This document shows, piece by piece, positions 22,397-34,231 of a stretch of DNA of 64,000 bases. The notes beneath the pieces are model-generated. The model was not told the origin of the DNA and made no database searches. It saw only the letters and a list, made by a program, of their open reading frames with translations. Each line of letters starts with the position of its first letter. Position 1 is the first letter of the stretch. Source of the stretch: Vesta saturnalis. Its lineage: Eukaryota; Arthropoda; Insecta; Coleoptera; Lampyridae. The DNA lies in contig JARFJB010000408.1 of the NCBI GenBank assembly GCA_036346205.1, positions 753,501 through 817,500 on the forward strand, written 5' to 3'. The position numbers were made by a program, and so were the translations under genes.

Positions 22397-23073
22397 CCGC
22401 GCTCCGCCGTCACGGCCAACTAACAACAAAACTTGAAAGCCGTATAGCCTTTTTACAATAAAAAAATGTTAAATTGTCATTATTTCGAAAACTGCAATTT
22501 TTTGGAATATACACTCTTATACAAAGTCACCCTTATTTTTAATGCTAAATAAGATAGAATTAAAAAAATAGGGGGTTTCCATTTAAAAAAATCACTTTAT
22601 AGGTTTTTTTGAATTTACTTTTTATTGTCCATTTTTGATCACCCTGTACGAATGTATTACAAAAATATCAACACAGCCCATTAGAGTAGGTCCCCATTTC
22701 CAAGGAAACCAACCATAACTAATTGATAAAGGCTTCGTTTAGAAAAGATTTCCACCTATGATTTGGCCTGCAAACGTCATTTTTGACAAAAAATTTGAAA
22801 TTTGTCAAAAACGGTTAGGCTTAGGTATAGGACATTATCCGTAAAATGTGTCTAAAATTATATGTAGAATCTAAATATGTAATAATATATAGGGTTTTCT
22901 ATTTAAAAAAAAAATAAAAATTACTTCTAAGCTTTTATGATCTACCCCGTATAATTGAAAATATTTTTGGAATATGCACCAGAACATATCTTACAACTTT
23001 TGTATTTAATTTTTTTTTGTATCTCTTCAAATAAAGAAGATATGGGACTTTGTCACACTAATGCGCCACCCTG
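22397..23073 (-). repeat. Right long terminal inverted repeat of transposon B
   Basis: Inverse of 20370-20998, ending CCACCCTG followed by TA. Confidence 0.9.
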
Positions 23074-23075
23074 TA

Positions 23076-23785
23076 TGTATTGATAAAGTATTATGAACGT
23101 TTTGTAGGTTACGAGTAGCCCAAAAGCCTCTAACTGTCTCTATTTATGATACATTTGCTTTTGAAGTTTTTAGCGTAGATTTTAAATAAGGTAATACCAC
23201 AGACAAAGTACTCCAGAAGGGATGACGATTAGTTAAAAAATAAGTGAATAGCGTAAGCACGGCGCACGAAAGGCGGGAATGCAATCACGTGCAGGGCAAG
23301 AAATTGTTCACTTCTCTTGTACGTAATTTCAACATAAAAAGTTGGGTACTACCATGTGACCCCCGTACCATTTTACGACTATACTCCGATCACTAACTTG
23401 AAATAGTTGGACTAGCTAGTATAAGTTTCCAGCACTGATCTGAAAGATTTTAAGCTGTATGATATGGTCACATAAACGTAAGCAGCTAATGAGATACCAA
23501 TAGGTCAATCAAAGGAGATTGTCAGACTTCCAAAACCAGCAATGTATAGTGGTTGGTCCGTACCTATAAAAATTTTACCGATACTTGGATTTCCCCAAAT
23601 TCAACAACTTCCCGTTAACATAAATAGAAAAAAGGACAGATTTAGCAACTATTTCATAAAGAACTTTATTAGATCTTGACGAGCTAAACAGTTTTCTAAA
23701 TCATACAGACGTCAACTCAAATAACACTTTTTCGTATTTAAGGGGTCTTAGAACGTGCAAATAAACAAATGTCTATAAATCGATA
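23076..23785. other. Intergenic, nothing recognised
   Basis: No coding or repeat signature was found. Confidence 0.5.
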
Positions 23786-24190
23786 AACACACGCACATGC
23801 ACCCACGAATACGCACAAGCGCGCGCACGCGCACACGCGCACACGCACACACGCACACACGCACACACGACACGCACACACGCACACACGCACACACGAC
23901 ACACGCACACACGCACACACGACACACGACACACGACACACGCACACACACACGCACACACGCACACACCACACGCACACGCACCACACACGCACACACG
24001 ACACACGCACACACGACACACACACACAGCACACACGCACACACAGCACACACGACACACGCACATACACACAGCACACACACACGCACTAGCACACGCA
24101 CACAGCACAAACGCACACGCACATAGGCATAAACACACGCAACACCTCAGGCGCAAACGACACACACACAGACACAGACGCACACACAAC
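23786..24190. repeat. CA/CG simple array
   Basis: (CA)n interrupted by CG and GA (CACACGACACACG) units, similar in composition to 8308-9030 but without the strand switch. The long frames across it are compositional. Confidence 0.95.
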
Positions 24191-24196
24191 AGTATA

Positions 24197-24199
<3 letters not shown>

Positions 24200-24254
<55 letters not shown>
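24200..24254. repeat. (TA)n microsatellite
   Basis: A TA tract directly following the CA array. Confidence 0.95.
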
Positions 24255-24256
<2 letters not shown>

Positions 24257-25925
24257 CTATGATATTTAACTCTTGGAATATTGTTACGCTTAATTGAATC
24301 ATGGGATAAGGTTCAATGAAATAAATATTATATGAATTTCACCTCGACTAGCTACTCAGGGGTATGGTTCAAGGAATTAGTTTTGTAATGATATTAAATA
24401 GAATTTTCATATTGAAATTGTTTTAATATAACTCATTTACTTACTTGCAATTAAATTTTAATTCAACTAAAATTATTTTATTCAAACACTTTGTGTAATA
24501 CGTAATTATTCAACACATTGTGCGCCTGCGGATATCTTTATGTAAATTATGATGTTAAATATGTGCATTATGCGAGCCATGGCTAAACAATGAAATAAAT
24601 TACTGTAAGTATAATTTAATTTAATTTTGAACTGAAGCAATATCATTATACTATTAATGAGTCCTCTATTATTTGCTGACTGCTACATGATTTGCTCAAA
24701 CTCATTACACATGTAAGCATCGCTCATAAGCATAAAGATAAACCGTAAATTACTAATAATAGATTCATATAACCTACAGCATCATCAATCTTCCTTCTGC
24801 TGCTGCAATCTTCAATTGTTGAAATCCCATTCTCCGAGTCAGTTGTGTTGTGGATCCACGAAGTACGTTGTAATTAGGTTCACTGTTATCTACCATAAGC
24901 TTCTTCAGGTAATTACTTATTAACTTTTCTTGCATAAGGACTTTATTTTATTATTGGATAATTTTAATGCAATACTTATCGGCATTCAGTTTTATTTATA
25001 GACTTTTTCTCAAAGTACTCTATTTTAATATTGTATACTTTAAATACAATAATTATCTGTATTCAAAATTTTTATTTTATTAAAATTTTCTTATTTCTTT
25101 GAAATTAATAACTCGATTTTGTGTTTAATTAATTCAGTTTATATTAAAATAAAAATCAATAATAACATTCCCCAACTGAATAGATATATCCGTTTCACAA
25201 TTCAAATTATTTTTAACACTAACCTCATGTTTGTTTTAAAATAGGTTTTTGTTTTTTAAAAATAAGGTTATGAAACACTTACTAATCTTAAATTTATTAC
25301 ATTTTAGGAACAAAAGTAACACGCTTTCACCTTCAAGATTAGTAAGAGACTGTTAAGAAAATTTCCAAATGTAGTATCATTTTTTTCTGAACTATTAATT
25401 TTGATTGGACCTACTTTACAATACAAGCAAACCTGATCTTAATTCTGATTGGTCGGACCTTTTTCTGAAATTTACAATTTATTAATTTTGCAAATATCTT
25501 TGTTATACTAAGATAGATCTTAAAAATATTATAAGCATTGAATTCTACATCAAATTTTCTTAAAAATGGTACCCCATTTGCCCTATTTCGCTTTTACACC
25601 ATTTTGCTATAATAATTATCCTAATGAATCATTTTTACATCCAAAAATTTTCTTGTATCTAACTTATTCTACTATTTGCAGGAAAACTGTGGTCATATTT
25701 GAATTCTCTGACCCAAAAAAACATAAAGTTACACTAACTTTAACTTCCACAAGGTCAACAATTAAAATTACCATCTCATCATCGGAGTTCAAAATGTCCA
25801 TAACCTATCTTCTCGAAATCTTTAGATAATTTGCTTCAACAATGTTAATCTATGTGGCTACACTTCCTTTTAACACAAATGTAAGTTACTTTTTCACTAA
25901 TTGTTCTGTATTATTCTTCATAATT
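24255..25925. other. AT-rich, one short non-AT-rich open stretch
   Basis: Mostly featureless. On the minus strand, 24910-24779 is open for about 44 codons, reading LRGSTTQLTRRMGFQQLKIA. It is visibly less AT-rich than its surroundings. I do not recognise it; it could be a fragment of a mobile-element gene or a lost exon. Confidence 0.35.
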
Positions 25926-25929
25926 TCAT

Positions 25930-25985
25930 AAATTATATATATATATAATATATATACTATATATTATATATATATTTATATATAT
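25930..25985. repeat. Imperfect AT repeat
   Basis: Mixed TATATA/ATATAT tracts with a few breaks at the left edge of the polypyrimidine array. Confidence 0.85.
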
Positions 25986-27157
25986 ACTCTCTCTCTCTCA
26001 GCAGTTCAATTCATTACTTACCCCACTTCATTACCCATTCCTCTAACCTCTTTCCTTCCATATTTAACATTTTTCTCTTTCTGTCCCTTTCCCTCCATCT
26101 TTCTTCATTCTCCTTTCTCCTCAATTCCCTCTATTATCTATCCTCTCTCTCTCCCTTCCTCTCTCTCCTCTCCCTCTCCCTCTCCTCTCCCTCTCCTCTC
26201 CCTTCCCTCTCTCTCCCTCTCTCTCCCTCTCCCTCTCCTCTCTTCCTCTCCCTCTTTCCCTCTCCCTCTCCCTCTCCTTTCCTCTTCCCTCTCCACTCTT
26301 CTCCCTCTCCTCTCCCTCTCTCTCCTCTCCCTCTTCCTTCCTCTCCCTCTCTCCTCAATCCTCTTCTCCTCTCCCTCTCCTCTTCTCTCCCTCTTTCTCC
26401 TCTCTCTCCCTCTCCCTGTCCTCTTCTCTCTCCTCTCTTCCTCTCCCTCTTCTCCTCTCCCTCTCCCTCTCCTCTCCTCTCCCTCTCCTCTCCTCTCCCT
26501 CTCCCTCTCCCTCTCCTCTCTCCCTCTCCTCTTCTCTCCTCTCTCCTCTCCCTCTCCCTCCCTCTTTCCTCTCCCTCTCTCCTCTCCCTCTCTCTCTCCC
26601 TCTCCCTCTCCTCTCCTCTTCTCCCTCTCCCTCTCTCTCCCTCTCCTCTCCCTCTCTCTCTTTCTCCCTCTCCCTCTTCTCCCTCTCCTCTCTCTCCCTC
26701 TCCCTCTCCCTCTCCCTCTCCCTCTCCCTCTCCCTCTCTCTTTCTCCTCTCTCTCCTCTCTTTTCTTCTTCCCTCTCCCTCTTCTCCTCTCCCTCTCCTT
26801 CTCCCTCTCCTCTCCCTCTCCTCTCCCTCTCCCTCTCCCTCTCCCTCTCCTTCTCCCTCTCCTCTCCCTCTCCCTCTCCCTCTCCCTCTTTTCTCCTCTC
26901 CTCTCTCTCCCTCTCCCTCTCTTCCTCTTCTCCTCTCCTCTTTCCCTCTTTTCTCCCTCTTTCTCCTCTCCCTCTCCTTTCTCCCTCTTTCTCCTCTCCC
27001 TCTCTCCTCTCCCTCTTCTCCTTCTCCTCTTCCTCTCCCTCTCCTCTCTCTCCCTCTCCTCTCTCCTCTTTCTCCTCTCCTTCCTTCTCCCTCTCCTCTC
27101 CTTCTCCCTCTCCCTCTCCCTCTTCTTTTTTTCTTTTTTTTTTTCTCTTTTTTTATC

Positions 27158-27160
<3 letters not shown>
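25986..27160. repeat. 1.2-kb polypyrimidine (CTCTCC)n array
   Basis: The plus strand is almost purely C and T, built of CTCTCC, CTCC and CTCTT variants, grading at the right into T-rich sequence. The minus strand is purine only (Arg/Glu/Gly-coding frames, not real). Such mirror-like tracts can form triplex DNA. Confidence 0.95.

Positions 27161-27222
<62 letters not shown>
27161..27222. repeat. (TA)n microsatellite
   Basis: A TA tract with one interruption, bordering the polypyrimidine array. Confidence 0.95.
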
Positions 27223-27445
27223 GACTAAAAGATACTTTAGGCCGAAGGGTTTAAAATTTAATAAAGCTTGAGAAATATACAAATAAGAACATTCAACAAT
27301 GCCAATTTATACGAAATTGATGTAAAAATATAAATAAATCTTTGTGAAGAAGAAATGAAAAACAGAAAGTTAAATAAGTTTGCAAGTGCCAACAATTGAA
27401 CTTACTTCTGATTACAAAATTGTGCTGTAACCCGCTGTGTAACAT

Positions 27446-27828
27446 AACCGAGGCAGTAGAGTAGTGGTGGCACGACCGCTTAGCATTCGGGAGGTAATGG
27501 GTTCGATTCTCGTTACTGTCTACCTTGTACCAGGTTTTTTCAGGGGGTTTTTCTCACACGCATGTAGCGGCTTGGTCAATGCGTATATGCACACCATGTG
27601 CGTCTACTTAGGCAAATGCTGGGGTAAAATTTTCTCCCTCAGAACCCTAACTCCGTTCCTTCTGATCCTATGCTAATCATACCCATCTTAATCCCACCAT
27701 GCATACATACGTAATGTATGTATGTATGCTAGGAATCCATGATTGTGGCTCAACGTGCTTTGAAAGCTCAAACAGCCCGCCCTCCCCCTTGAGGAGGGAA
27801 TGAAATACGTGATCTTTCCTTTTTTTGC
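27446..27828 (+). mobile_element. tRNA-derived SINE, copy 1
   Basis: The head (27446-27520) has an A-box-like TAGAGTAGTGG and a B box GGTTCGATTCT (27500-27510), the internal RNA polymerase III promoter. A roughly 300-bp unrelated body follows with the phrases ACCATGTGCG, CTCAGAACCCTAACT, a GTATGTATGTATG block and AGCCCGCCCTCCCCC, ending in CCTTTTTTT. Copies at 58737 and 61595 share the whole length. This copy differs from them by many substitutions, including one in each promoter box, so it is older. No target duplication is visible. The SINE needs a LINE partner for transposition; none is identified here. Confidence 0.85.
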
Positions 27829-29669
27829 GTAATGTATCAGCAGTTAGTTTATTATCAAATGATGTGCTTATACTGCTTATATTACATATTCGATGTCGTG
27901 CAAACTGCAGAAAAGGCATTATGCGATTTACGAGTATTGGCAGTAACATCCCCAAAGAAGGCTATATCATAAAATCTGACGTGGTCAGCACATAACCTTC
28001 TTATATACAGGAAATATTCAAGATACGCCCATATTTAACACTTTAATGCTTTCTGTTATATTAAATATGCCTGGTTACATCTCATCAATTTAAAAATCAT
28101 AAAAACAAACTCGTTTGGAAATATTATCAATATTTCATAGATAACCAACCTGACAAGAAACTTTACTAATGACATCCTTTCTTTTAAATTTCGTTTTCTA
28201 ATTTAATTGAAATTATTATCTAAGTTCCCTCTCATTTTTCATTTCATATTCAAAATGACAATCATGGATATAGTATAACTGCATGCATCACATATTTTAT
28301 TTAATTAAATATATGACATTTTTTATTTAATTAAATGTATAAGGCATGCTCAATTTCCTTTAAAAAAGTTTTATAAAAATTGTACCCTATTTAAAAAGGC
28401 TTCTACACTTTTTATTCTAAAATTAATAATTTTCCAGGTATTTACTTACATATTTTTTAGCGTACAAATTAGCTTTTTATGGTTCATTTATTACCTTACG
28501 AAAAACTTAAATTAGGCAGCCAGACAATTATTTTTAAAACAAATCTCTACGCTTTTGACTCTAAAGTTTATAGTTTTCTAGTTCCTCACAAAAGGATTTA
28601 GCGACTAATATAAAGTAGCTACGAAGTCGTAAAGGCTATCTGTTATTTTAGACTATTATAATTTTAATCTGGCATTATTTGTTAAGAATTGAATAAGGCG
28701 TATTTCCCGAGTACCTAAAATTCTGTCGAGTTGTACCCGTATATAAATAAAGCGATAAAAATTACACGACCAACTTGAGACTGATTTCCATTCCAGTGAT
28801 CGTAAAAATACTAGAAATACTAATTAAAAATGGCGACAAGATAGAGAAGGAAATTTTTTTGAGGCCACTGTAACCCATACTTTGTAGACTTAACATTTTT
28901 TCTTTATATGGCAAATTTTTTTGTGAAAATTAACAACAGTATAAATATATATTTGAAAAATAAACGTTATCATTCATTTAGGTAAAATTCTAGTAATTTA
29001 ATTTTAGCACGATCGGGAAGTAAATTTAACTTACCACTCGCATTTACGTGCATTAATTTGAATTTTACGTCTTAGTCAAAATAAATATAGGTGTTGGAAT
29101 TTCTCTTTTAGAAACTAAAACAACTAGAATTATTTATTGCATTTACTCAATAATTATGCCCATATTAGTACGAAAATTTAAGTTATTATTGGAAATAACG
29201 TCAAATTCTTTGAACTGAAAAGCTCGCTCGTGTATGAAACGTATTATGTATTTTAAGCGTTAGGTGTCGTTGACCGCCCTTTAATATTGAAAATCTAGTA
29301 CACTTTCACAAATTTAAATACAAGAAAGGGTAGTATATCCTCTTAAAGATATTTTAACATTTTATGTTTGTAATGATTATGATGACTTGTGAGTTACCAT
29401 TGATGTATATGGTGTACATATGATCAATACACATCTGTCTATTTATCTATCTTTCATTTTAAGCAACATTTGATATAACTTTTGAATAGTAAACTTATAA
29501 AGAACTATTCCAACATTCTTTACATAAGTATCATTTTGAAAAGGAAAATTTCACTCATAATTAACATACTTATCTTTTGGTTCTGTACAATTTTAAATGT
29601 TTCGGTAGCAATTAAAGTTATCGTCCTCAGTAAATGGTAATAGTATTTAAACAATTAATTAAAATGTCA

Positions 29670-29671
<2 letters not shown>
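27829..29671. other. AT-rich intergenic, nothing recognised
   Basis: No motif-bearing frame or structured repeat was seen. Confidence 0.5.

Positions 29672-29727
<56 letters not shown>
29672..29727. repeat. (TA)n microsatellite
   Basis: A TA tract abutting the left side of transposon C. Confidence 0.95.
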
Positions 29728-29730
<3 letters not shown>

Positions 29731-31526
29731 AGTAGGGTGGGTGTCTACTGCGTGGACGGAGGATTGCTCCTTAACTATTAGAGATATCAAAACCAATTTT
29801 GGTGTGGTAATACACGATCATTGGACTTACATTCTAAAAATATTTAGGTATATACAGGGTGATTGACAAAAATATACCAACCCAAACCTGTGTTTTTTTA
29901 AATGGAACACTCTCTATATTTTTGCATTTTTGGATTCACTGTTACATTTAGATCACTAACCGTTCTGCAGATATCGTCACTTTAGTACCAAAAATAGAGT
30001 TAACTTTGGAACCACAATGCGATCGTTGTCACCTCAACTTTGTGAATCGGTTTATATCACCGACTATTAATAATAGTCTACTAACAAACAAACTGGAAAA
30101 TTTTTGGAAAACATGTAAAACTATACAGAATGATTAACTTATGCGAAATGTAATTTTTCTCAATTCTTTCAAATGCAACACCCCGTATATTTTTTCACAT
30201 TTCGATTCCCCGCGAAAAGTAGATACTAATTGATAAGTTTCACAGTCATAAGACGGACCCTTCTTTAGATATTGACGCTTTTGCGTCAAAATATTCTAAA
30301 ATACAAATTTACTGAGACAATAGAACTCAACAAAATAGATCAGGTAGGCTAGCCGCTAGTAATAAAAAGAAACAATTGCATCTATTGTTATGACGTTTGA
30401 ATAATCATTAAAATATTGTTCCATTTGTTTGTGTTTTTGAATTGTCGTTTTGTCAATTTTAGTATAAAATGAATTTTTCCAAAGAAGAAATGGTCGATAC
30501 GACCTTTATTTACGGCGAAGCTCAAAGAATAGCTTTGCTGGCTGCCCGTTTGTACTGTGAACGATACCCAGAGAAAAGACAGCCGCAGAAAAAATCGTTT
30601 ATGAATGTAGCTGAGAGATTTAAAATTCTGAAAGTGTGTTATCCCAAGCGCGCAAAAAAAGCCCAAATGAAGAAATTGAGTTTCAAGTTGTGGCATCTCT
30701 TACAGAAAATGCATAAATTAGTACCATAGGGCTAGGTACACACCTAGACCTAAACAGCAATACAGTTCGCAGCTTTATTAAACAAAACAAATTGCATCCT
30801 TATCACATCGAGCAGCATCAAGTTTTAAGTAAAACAGATTTTCAAAATCGTGAATATTTCTGTCAACGGGTACATTACTAAAGTCAATGAAGAACCCAAT
30901 TTTGTTAATAACATTCTATTTACGGATGAGGCAATATGGCAATATTAATACACATAACTATCATCACTATTCAGATACTAATCCACACAGTTGTTGATCA
31001 TCAGGACCGATGGCCAGTTAATGTGTTTGGTGATATAATCAATTTTTTAATGTGGTTGGTCCTTTTTTCTTTGATGGGAGTCCTACTGGAGAAAGATATT
31101 TACAGTTTTTGGAAAATGATTTACGCGAGATTTTAGAAAATTTCGAGGTAGGGTAATATTCGTACGACGCGGTTTCAACTGGATGGCGCCCCTCACACTA
31201 TGCAATCAACGCTAGGCAATATCTCGATAGAAATTATCCGATGAGGTGGATAAGACGAGGTGGTGTGCGAAACTGGCCAGTCAGATCACCGGGTATTACG
31301 CCCAATAATTTCTTCCTTTAGGGCTGCGTTAAAGAAAAAGTTTACATACGAAAAAAATCTGTCGACAGCGCCCTCTACAATATTCAGTATGGCTCATAAA
31401 GTGAGAATGTTCAGCTTCCTTCGAAGTGAATGTGTTCAATTTTCAGCTTGATACATCATGTCATTTCTGAAATATACGCAGTGTTAGAAGTTGTAGTTAA
31501 CCTGTGTCCCTATAATTTTGGGACAC

Positions 31527-31530
<4 letters not shown>
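29728..31530 (+). mobile_element. Tc1/mariner-type transposon C (DD41D), decayed
   Basis: A left arm of about 730 bp with internal boxes TATACAGGGTGATTGAC (29852), AACACTCTCTATATT (29907) and CACCCCGTATATTTT (30179) precedes a degenerate transposase. The right side, GGGACACTCTG at 31520-31530, runs straight into (TA)n. Only about 100 bp lies between the last transposase match and that edge, so the right arm is truncated. No matching outer tips could be paired. Confidence 0.7.
30469..31420 (+). pseudogene. DD41D transposase of transposon C, heavily degraded
   Basis: It starts MNFSKEEMVDTTFIYGEAQR and keeps ARLYCERYPEKRQPQKKSF, the same N-terminal pattern as transposons B and E. Further pieces in changing frames are KLHPYHIEQHQ, LFTDEAI (first Asp, about 30919), FQLDGAPHTMQS (second, about 31180) and PVRSPGITPNNFF (about 31279), in which the third catalytic position is Asn. 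About 190 bp of the core between first and second Asp is rearranged. There are many frame breaks and stops, so this is the oldest of the five copies. Confidence 0.75.

Positions 31531-31593
<63 letters not shown>
31531..31593. repeat. (TA)n microsatellite between two transposons
   Basis: It directly joins the right edge of transposon C (..CACTCTG) to the left tip of transposon D (TATTATACAGGGTGG), with a single G interruption near its end. Confidence 0.95.
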
Positions 31594-31599
<6 letters not shown>

Positions 31600-32365
31600 T
31601 ATACAGGGTGGCCAACTTACGCGGGATTACTCCATAACTCCCTTACTATTACAAATACGAAAAAATGTCTTATATAAAAGTTGTTCACAGTCATAACTAC
31701 ACGTTTTAAAATTATTTTCAGAAATGGCGGACTTCCGGTTATACCAGAAACTCATGCCAACTTCGTTATTTTAAATAGAACAACCTATATATTATTACAT
31801 TTTTGAATTCCTCGTTGAATTTAAATGTCACTTTAATAACCATACCATGGGTCTACGTCGCATTGCTTCTGAGTTATTTGACATTTTGTAGAAAAAATAA
31901 CGTTTGCAGTGCCTCTGAAAACTTTCAATACCTCGAAGACGGATACCAGTAGAGAGATGTGGCTTTCGTTTTTTACATCCGAAAAGGGTACCGCATCATT
32001 CTCATTCATTGCCAAACATCTTGCCTTTAGAATTCAATAATTTCTATCGCTACGAAAATATTTTTTTTCAAACATGGATAACTTGATTTTCTTAAATAGA
32101 ACCACCCATATTTTCTTATATCAGCGGATAGGAAATTAAATTTCCTTTCTATTGATGTAAATTATCGATATTTTGGAGTGATAGTTTTCGAGATATTCCC
32201 ATTTTTATCTAATTTCAGTTTTTATGGCGCATTGCAGCGGTGCTTTGGAAAACGTTTGTCCATTGTTTTAAACAACTGATAAGAAACGTCAGTTTCTCGA
32301 GCTTCTGTTGTGCTTTGCTGTCTTGTGTATCAGTTTAAGTGTTTCTACAAGACATTTCCATTAAA

Positions 32366-33358
32366 ATGTTGTTGTCCGATGCAGAGTTGATCGACATGAC
32401 TCATTCTTGGAGAATTCCAAAGAAATGCGTTATTGGCGTCAAGGATTTTCAAGGATTTATGCGGTACGGTATCCTGAACGAAGACTTCCCCGAGAAACAG
32501 CCTTTCAAAAGTTGTGTGGACAGTGATGTAAACGAAATTAATGTTTTGGGTTATTTTACGGCCTCTCCAAATGCCTCCATTAGATATTGTGAGAGAGATC
32601 TTACTTTGTCGACGAGAACAATTCATCGCAAATGGAAACCATTTTTATATCATTTGGTGCACACTTACAATTAGGCGATCTTCCTCGAAGGGTAGAATTC
32701 TGTGAATGGTTTTTAATGAAGACCCAAGAGAATGAAAACTTCATAAAAAAAGTTATAGGTACGGTGAGATGAAGCAAAGTTTAGCAAAAATGGGTTATTT
32801 AATCGACATAATTCCCATTTTTGGTCTAATGAAAATCCACATGTTGGTAGAGAACGTTATTTCCAAGATAATTGGAGTTTTAATGTTTTTTGTGGAATAA
32901 AAGACGATAAAATTTTAGCATTAAAATTTTATGATGAAAATTTAAATGGTACAAGATATTTCCACATTTTAGAAGAAGCCATACGACCGGCGTCACATAC
33001 TTTAAGAAATGGAGAGGCGGCTTCAGCTTCGTATCAGCAAGATGGAGCACCTCCTCGTAACCTTCGGCCTGTTGCTCAGCATCTTTACGACACGTTTGAT
33101 GATAGATGGGTTGCCAATCAGGGTCCGTTTCGTTGGCCAGCTCGCTCTCCTGATTTGGCTCCTCTAGATTTTGGTATTAGGGGTTACATTCAAAATCAGG
33201 TATTTTCCAAACCTGTTACGACAAAGGAAGATATGATGCTGAGAGTCTTACTTGCTTTTAATTATCTAACACCGGACCATATTTCCAGAATTACAAGACA
33301 TAATTTAATGAAAAGGATTCATAAATGTTTAGAAGCTAATTTTGAACACTTATTATAA
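32366..33358 (+). pseudogene. DD41D transposase of transposon D
   Basis: ATG 32366 begins MLLSDAELIDMTHSWRIPKK. VLGYFTASPNAS and STRTIHRKWK correspond to the second HTH region. After a break at about 32675 the frame resumes with DEAKFSKNGLFNRHNSHFW (first Asp, 32775). There the usual WTDE is replaced by a stop right before Asp-Glu. WSFNVFCGIKDDK, YQQDGAPPRNLRP (second Asp, about 33040) and ARSPDLAPLDFGIRGYI (third Asp, about 33139) follow, with 41 residues between the last two. Frame and stop are good to 33358, ending CLEANFEHLL. All three Asp are present, but the His after GAPP is Arg. Confidence 0.85.
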
Positions 33359-33694
33359 AACTTTTTAATATTACATTTAGTTATTTTTGTTTGTAAGTTA
33401 TCTAATTAAATTAATACAAAATACCTAGTCAACGTTTTTAATGATATCCACAATTAATAATCCTTTCAGGCTATTGGTTACCTTTCAGAATTAATAACTT
33501 ATGAAAAAATAACAAAATATCACCTTAAATAATGGAAATCATGGCCTACCATTTACTAACGTTGAAATAACTAAGTGTTGTTATGTTTTAGCTAAGATAA
33601 TGAAATATCTCAAAAGTGGTTGGATTTAGGTATAGGGAATACTGATACCAAACGAATTGGCTTAAAAAAATGCAGCGGAAAACGTAATAAAATA

Positions 33695-33762
33695 CAGGGT
33701 GTTTTAGCAACTTATAAATGATTTAAATTGTGCATGATGGCGGCTAAGTTTAAAACACCCTG
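33695..33762. mobile_element. 68-bp inverted-repeat insertion (mini-MITE-like)
   Basis: CAGGGTGTTTTA at 33695 and its exact inverse ending at 33762 form 12-bp perfect inverted ends. TA lies on each side (33693-33694, 33763-33764). It sits in the right arm of transposon D with no counterpart in the left arm. The termini match the tip and internal boxes of the DD41D elements. It is either an extreme deletion derivative or a leftover of the arm's internal repeats. Confidence 0.5.
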
Positions 33763-34231
33763 TATGAAATATCAATGAGATGGATATATGGAGTTAACGA
33801 GCAAGCGCTTGTTGTTTATTGGTTACAATTTCACGTCACTAGTTTCGTTATTAATGGAGATATCGTTATTCAATGTGGACTAGGATTTTTTCAAAATTTT
33901 AAAAAAAATCGGAATATCTCGAAAATACTTCTTTTTTGGTATCGGACATTGTGCACAAATTTTATCTAGAATTTCATGTAGAATTCGAAAATAAAATAAA
34001 AAATATTAGGTTCCATTTAAAATAACAAAGTTGACGTCTAGTTCCGGTATAACCGGAAGTGACACATTCAGGACCATATTTGAACTCAGCGTCATCCAAA
34101 ACCTACAGCTTCGTAATTTCAGATATATAATATTTTGTAGTTACTATTTGTGAAATATCTGTGACGTAATATCTCAAATGATGAAGTCATTAATTTGTGA
34201 ATTATATTAAAGATACACAAAAATTTAGATC

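Larger units (their letters stand above)
20370..23073 (+). mobile_element. Tc1/mariner-type transposon B (DD41D, rosa-like)
   Basis: It is bounded by CAGGGTGGCGCATTAGTG (20370) and its inverse ending at 23073, each flanked by TA (20368-20369, 23074-23075): a clean 2704-bp element. Its inverted arms of 630-680 bp are the clearest pair in the window. One transposase lies between them. Unlike transposon A, its target duplication is exact and no (TA)n borders it. Confidence 0.93.
31604..34065 (+). mobile_element. Tc1/mariner-type transposon D (DD41D), degraded
   Basis: The left tip CAGGGTGGCCAACTTACG (31604) is preceded by TA. The left arm shares ACTTCCGGTTATACC followed by GTTATTTTAAAT (31731-31775) with the inverse of 34010-34060. 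By symmetry the right tip should lie about 127 bp further right, but no CCCTG is present there, so the right end is lost or diverged. The right arm holds the tiny inverted-repeat insertion at 33695. Confidence 0.75.

Noticed and set aside
23738..24189. Overlapping Cys/Val or His/Thr frames
   Set aside because: Compositional artefact of the second CA/CG array.
26134..26358. Arg/Glu/Gly-rich frame on the minus strand
   Set aside because: It is the purine strand of the polypyrimidine array.
30388..30696. Minus-strand 102-codon frame
   Set aside because: Antisense to the N-terminal part of the transposon C transposase, with no motifs of its own.
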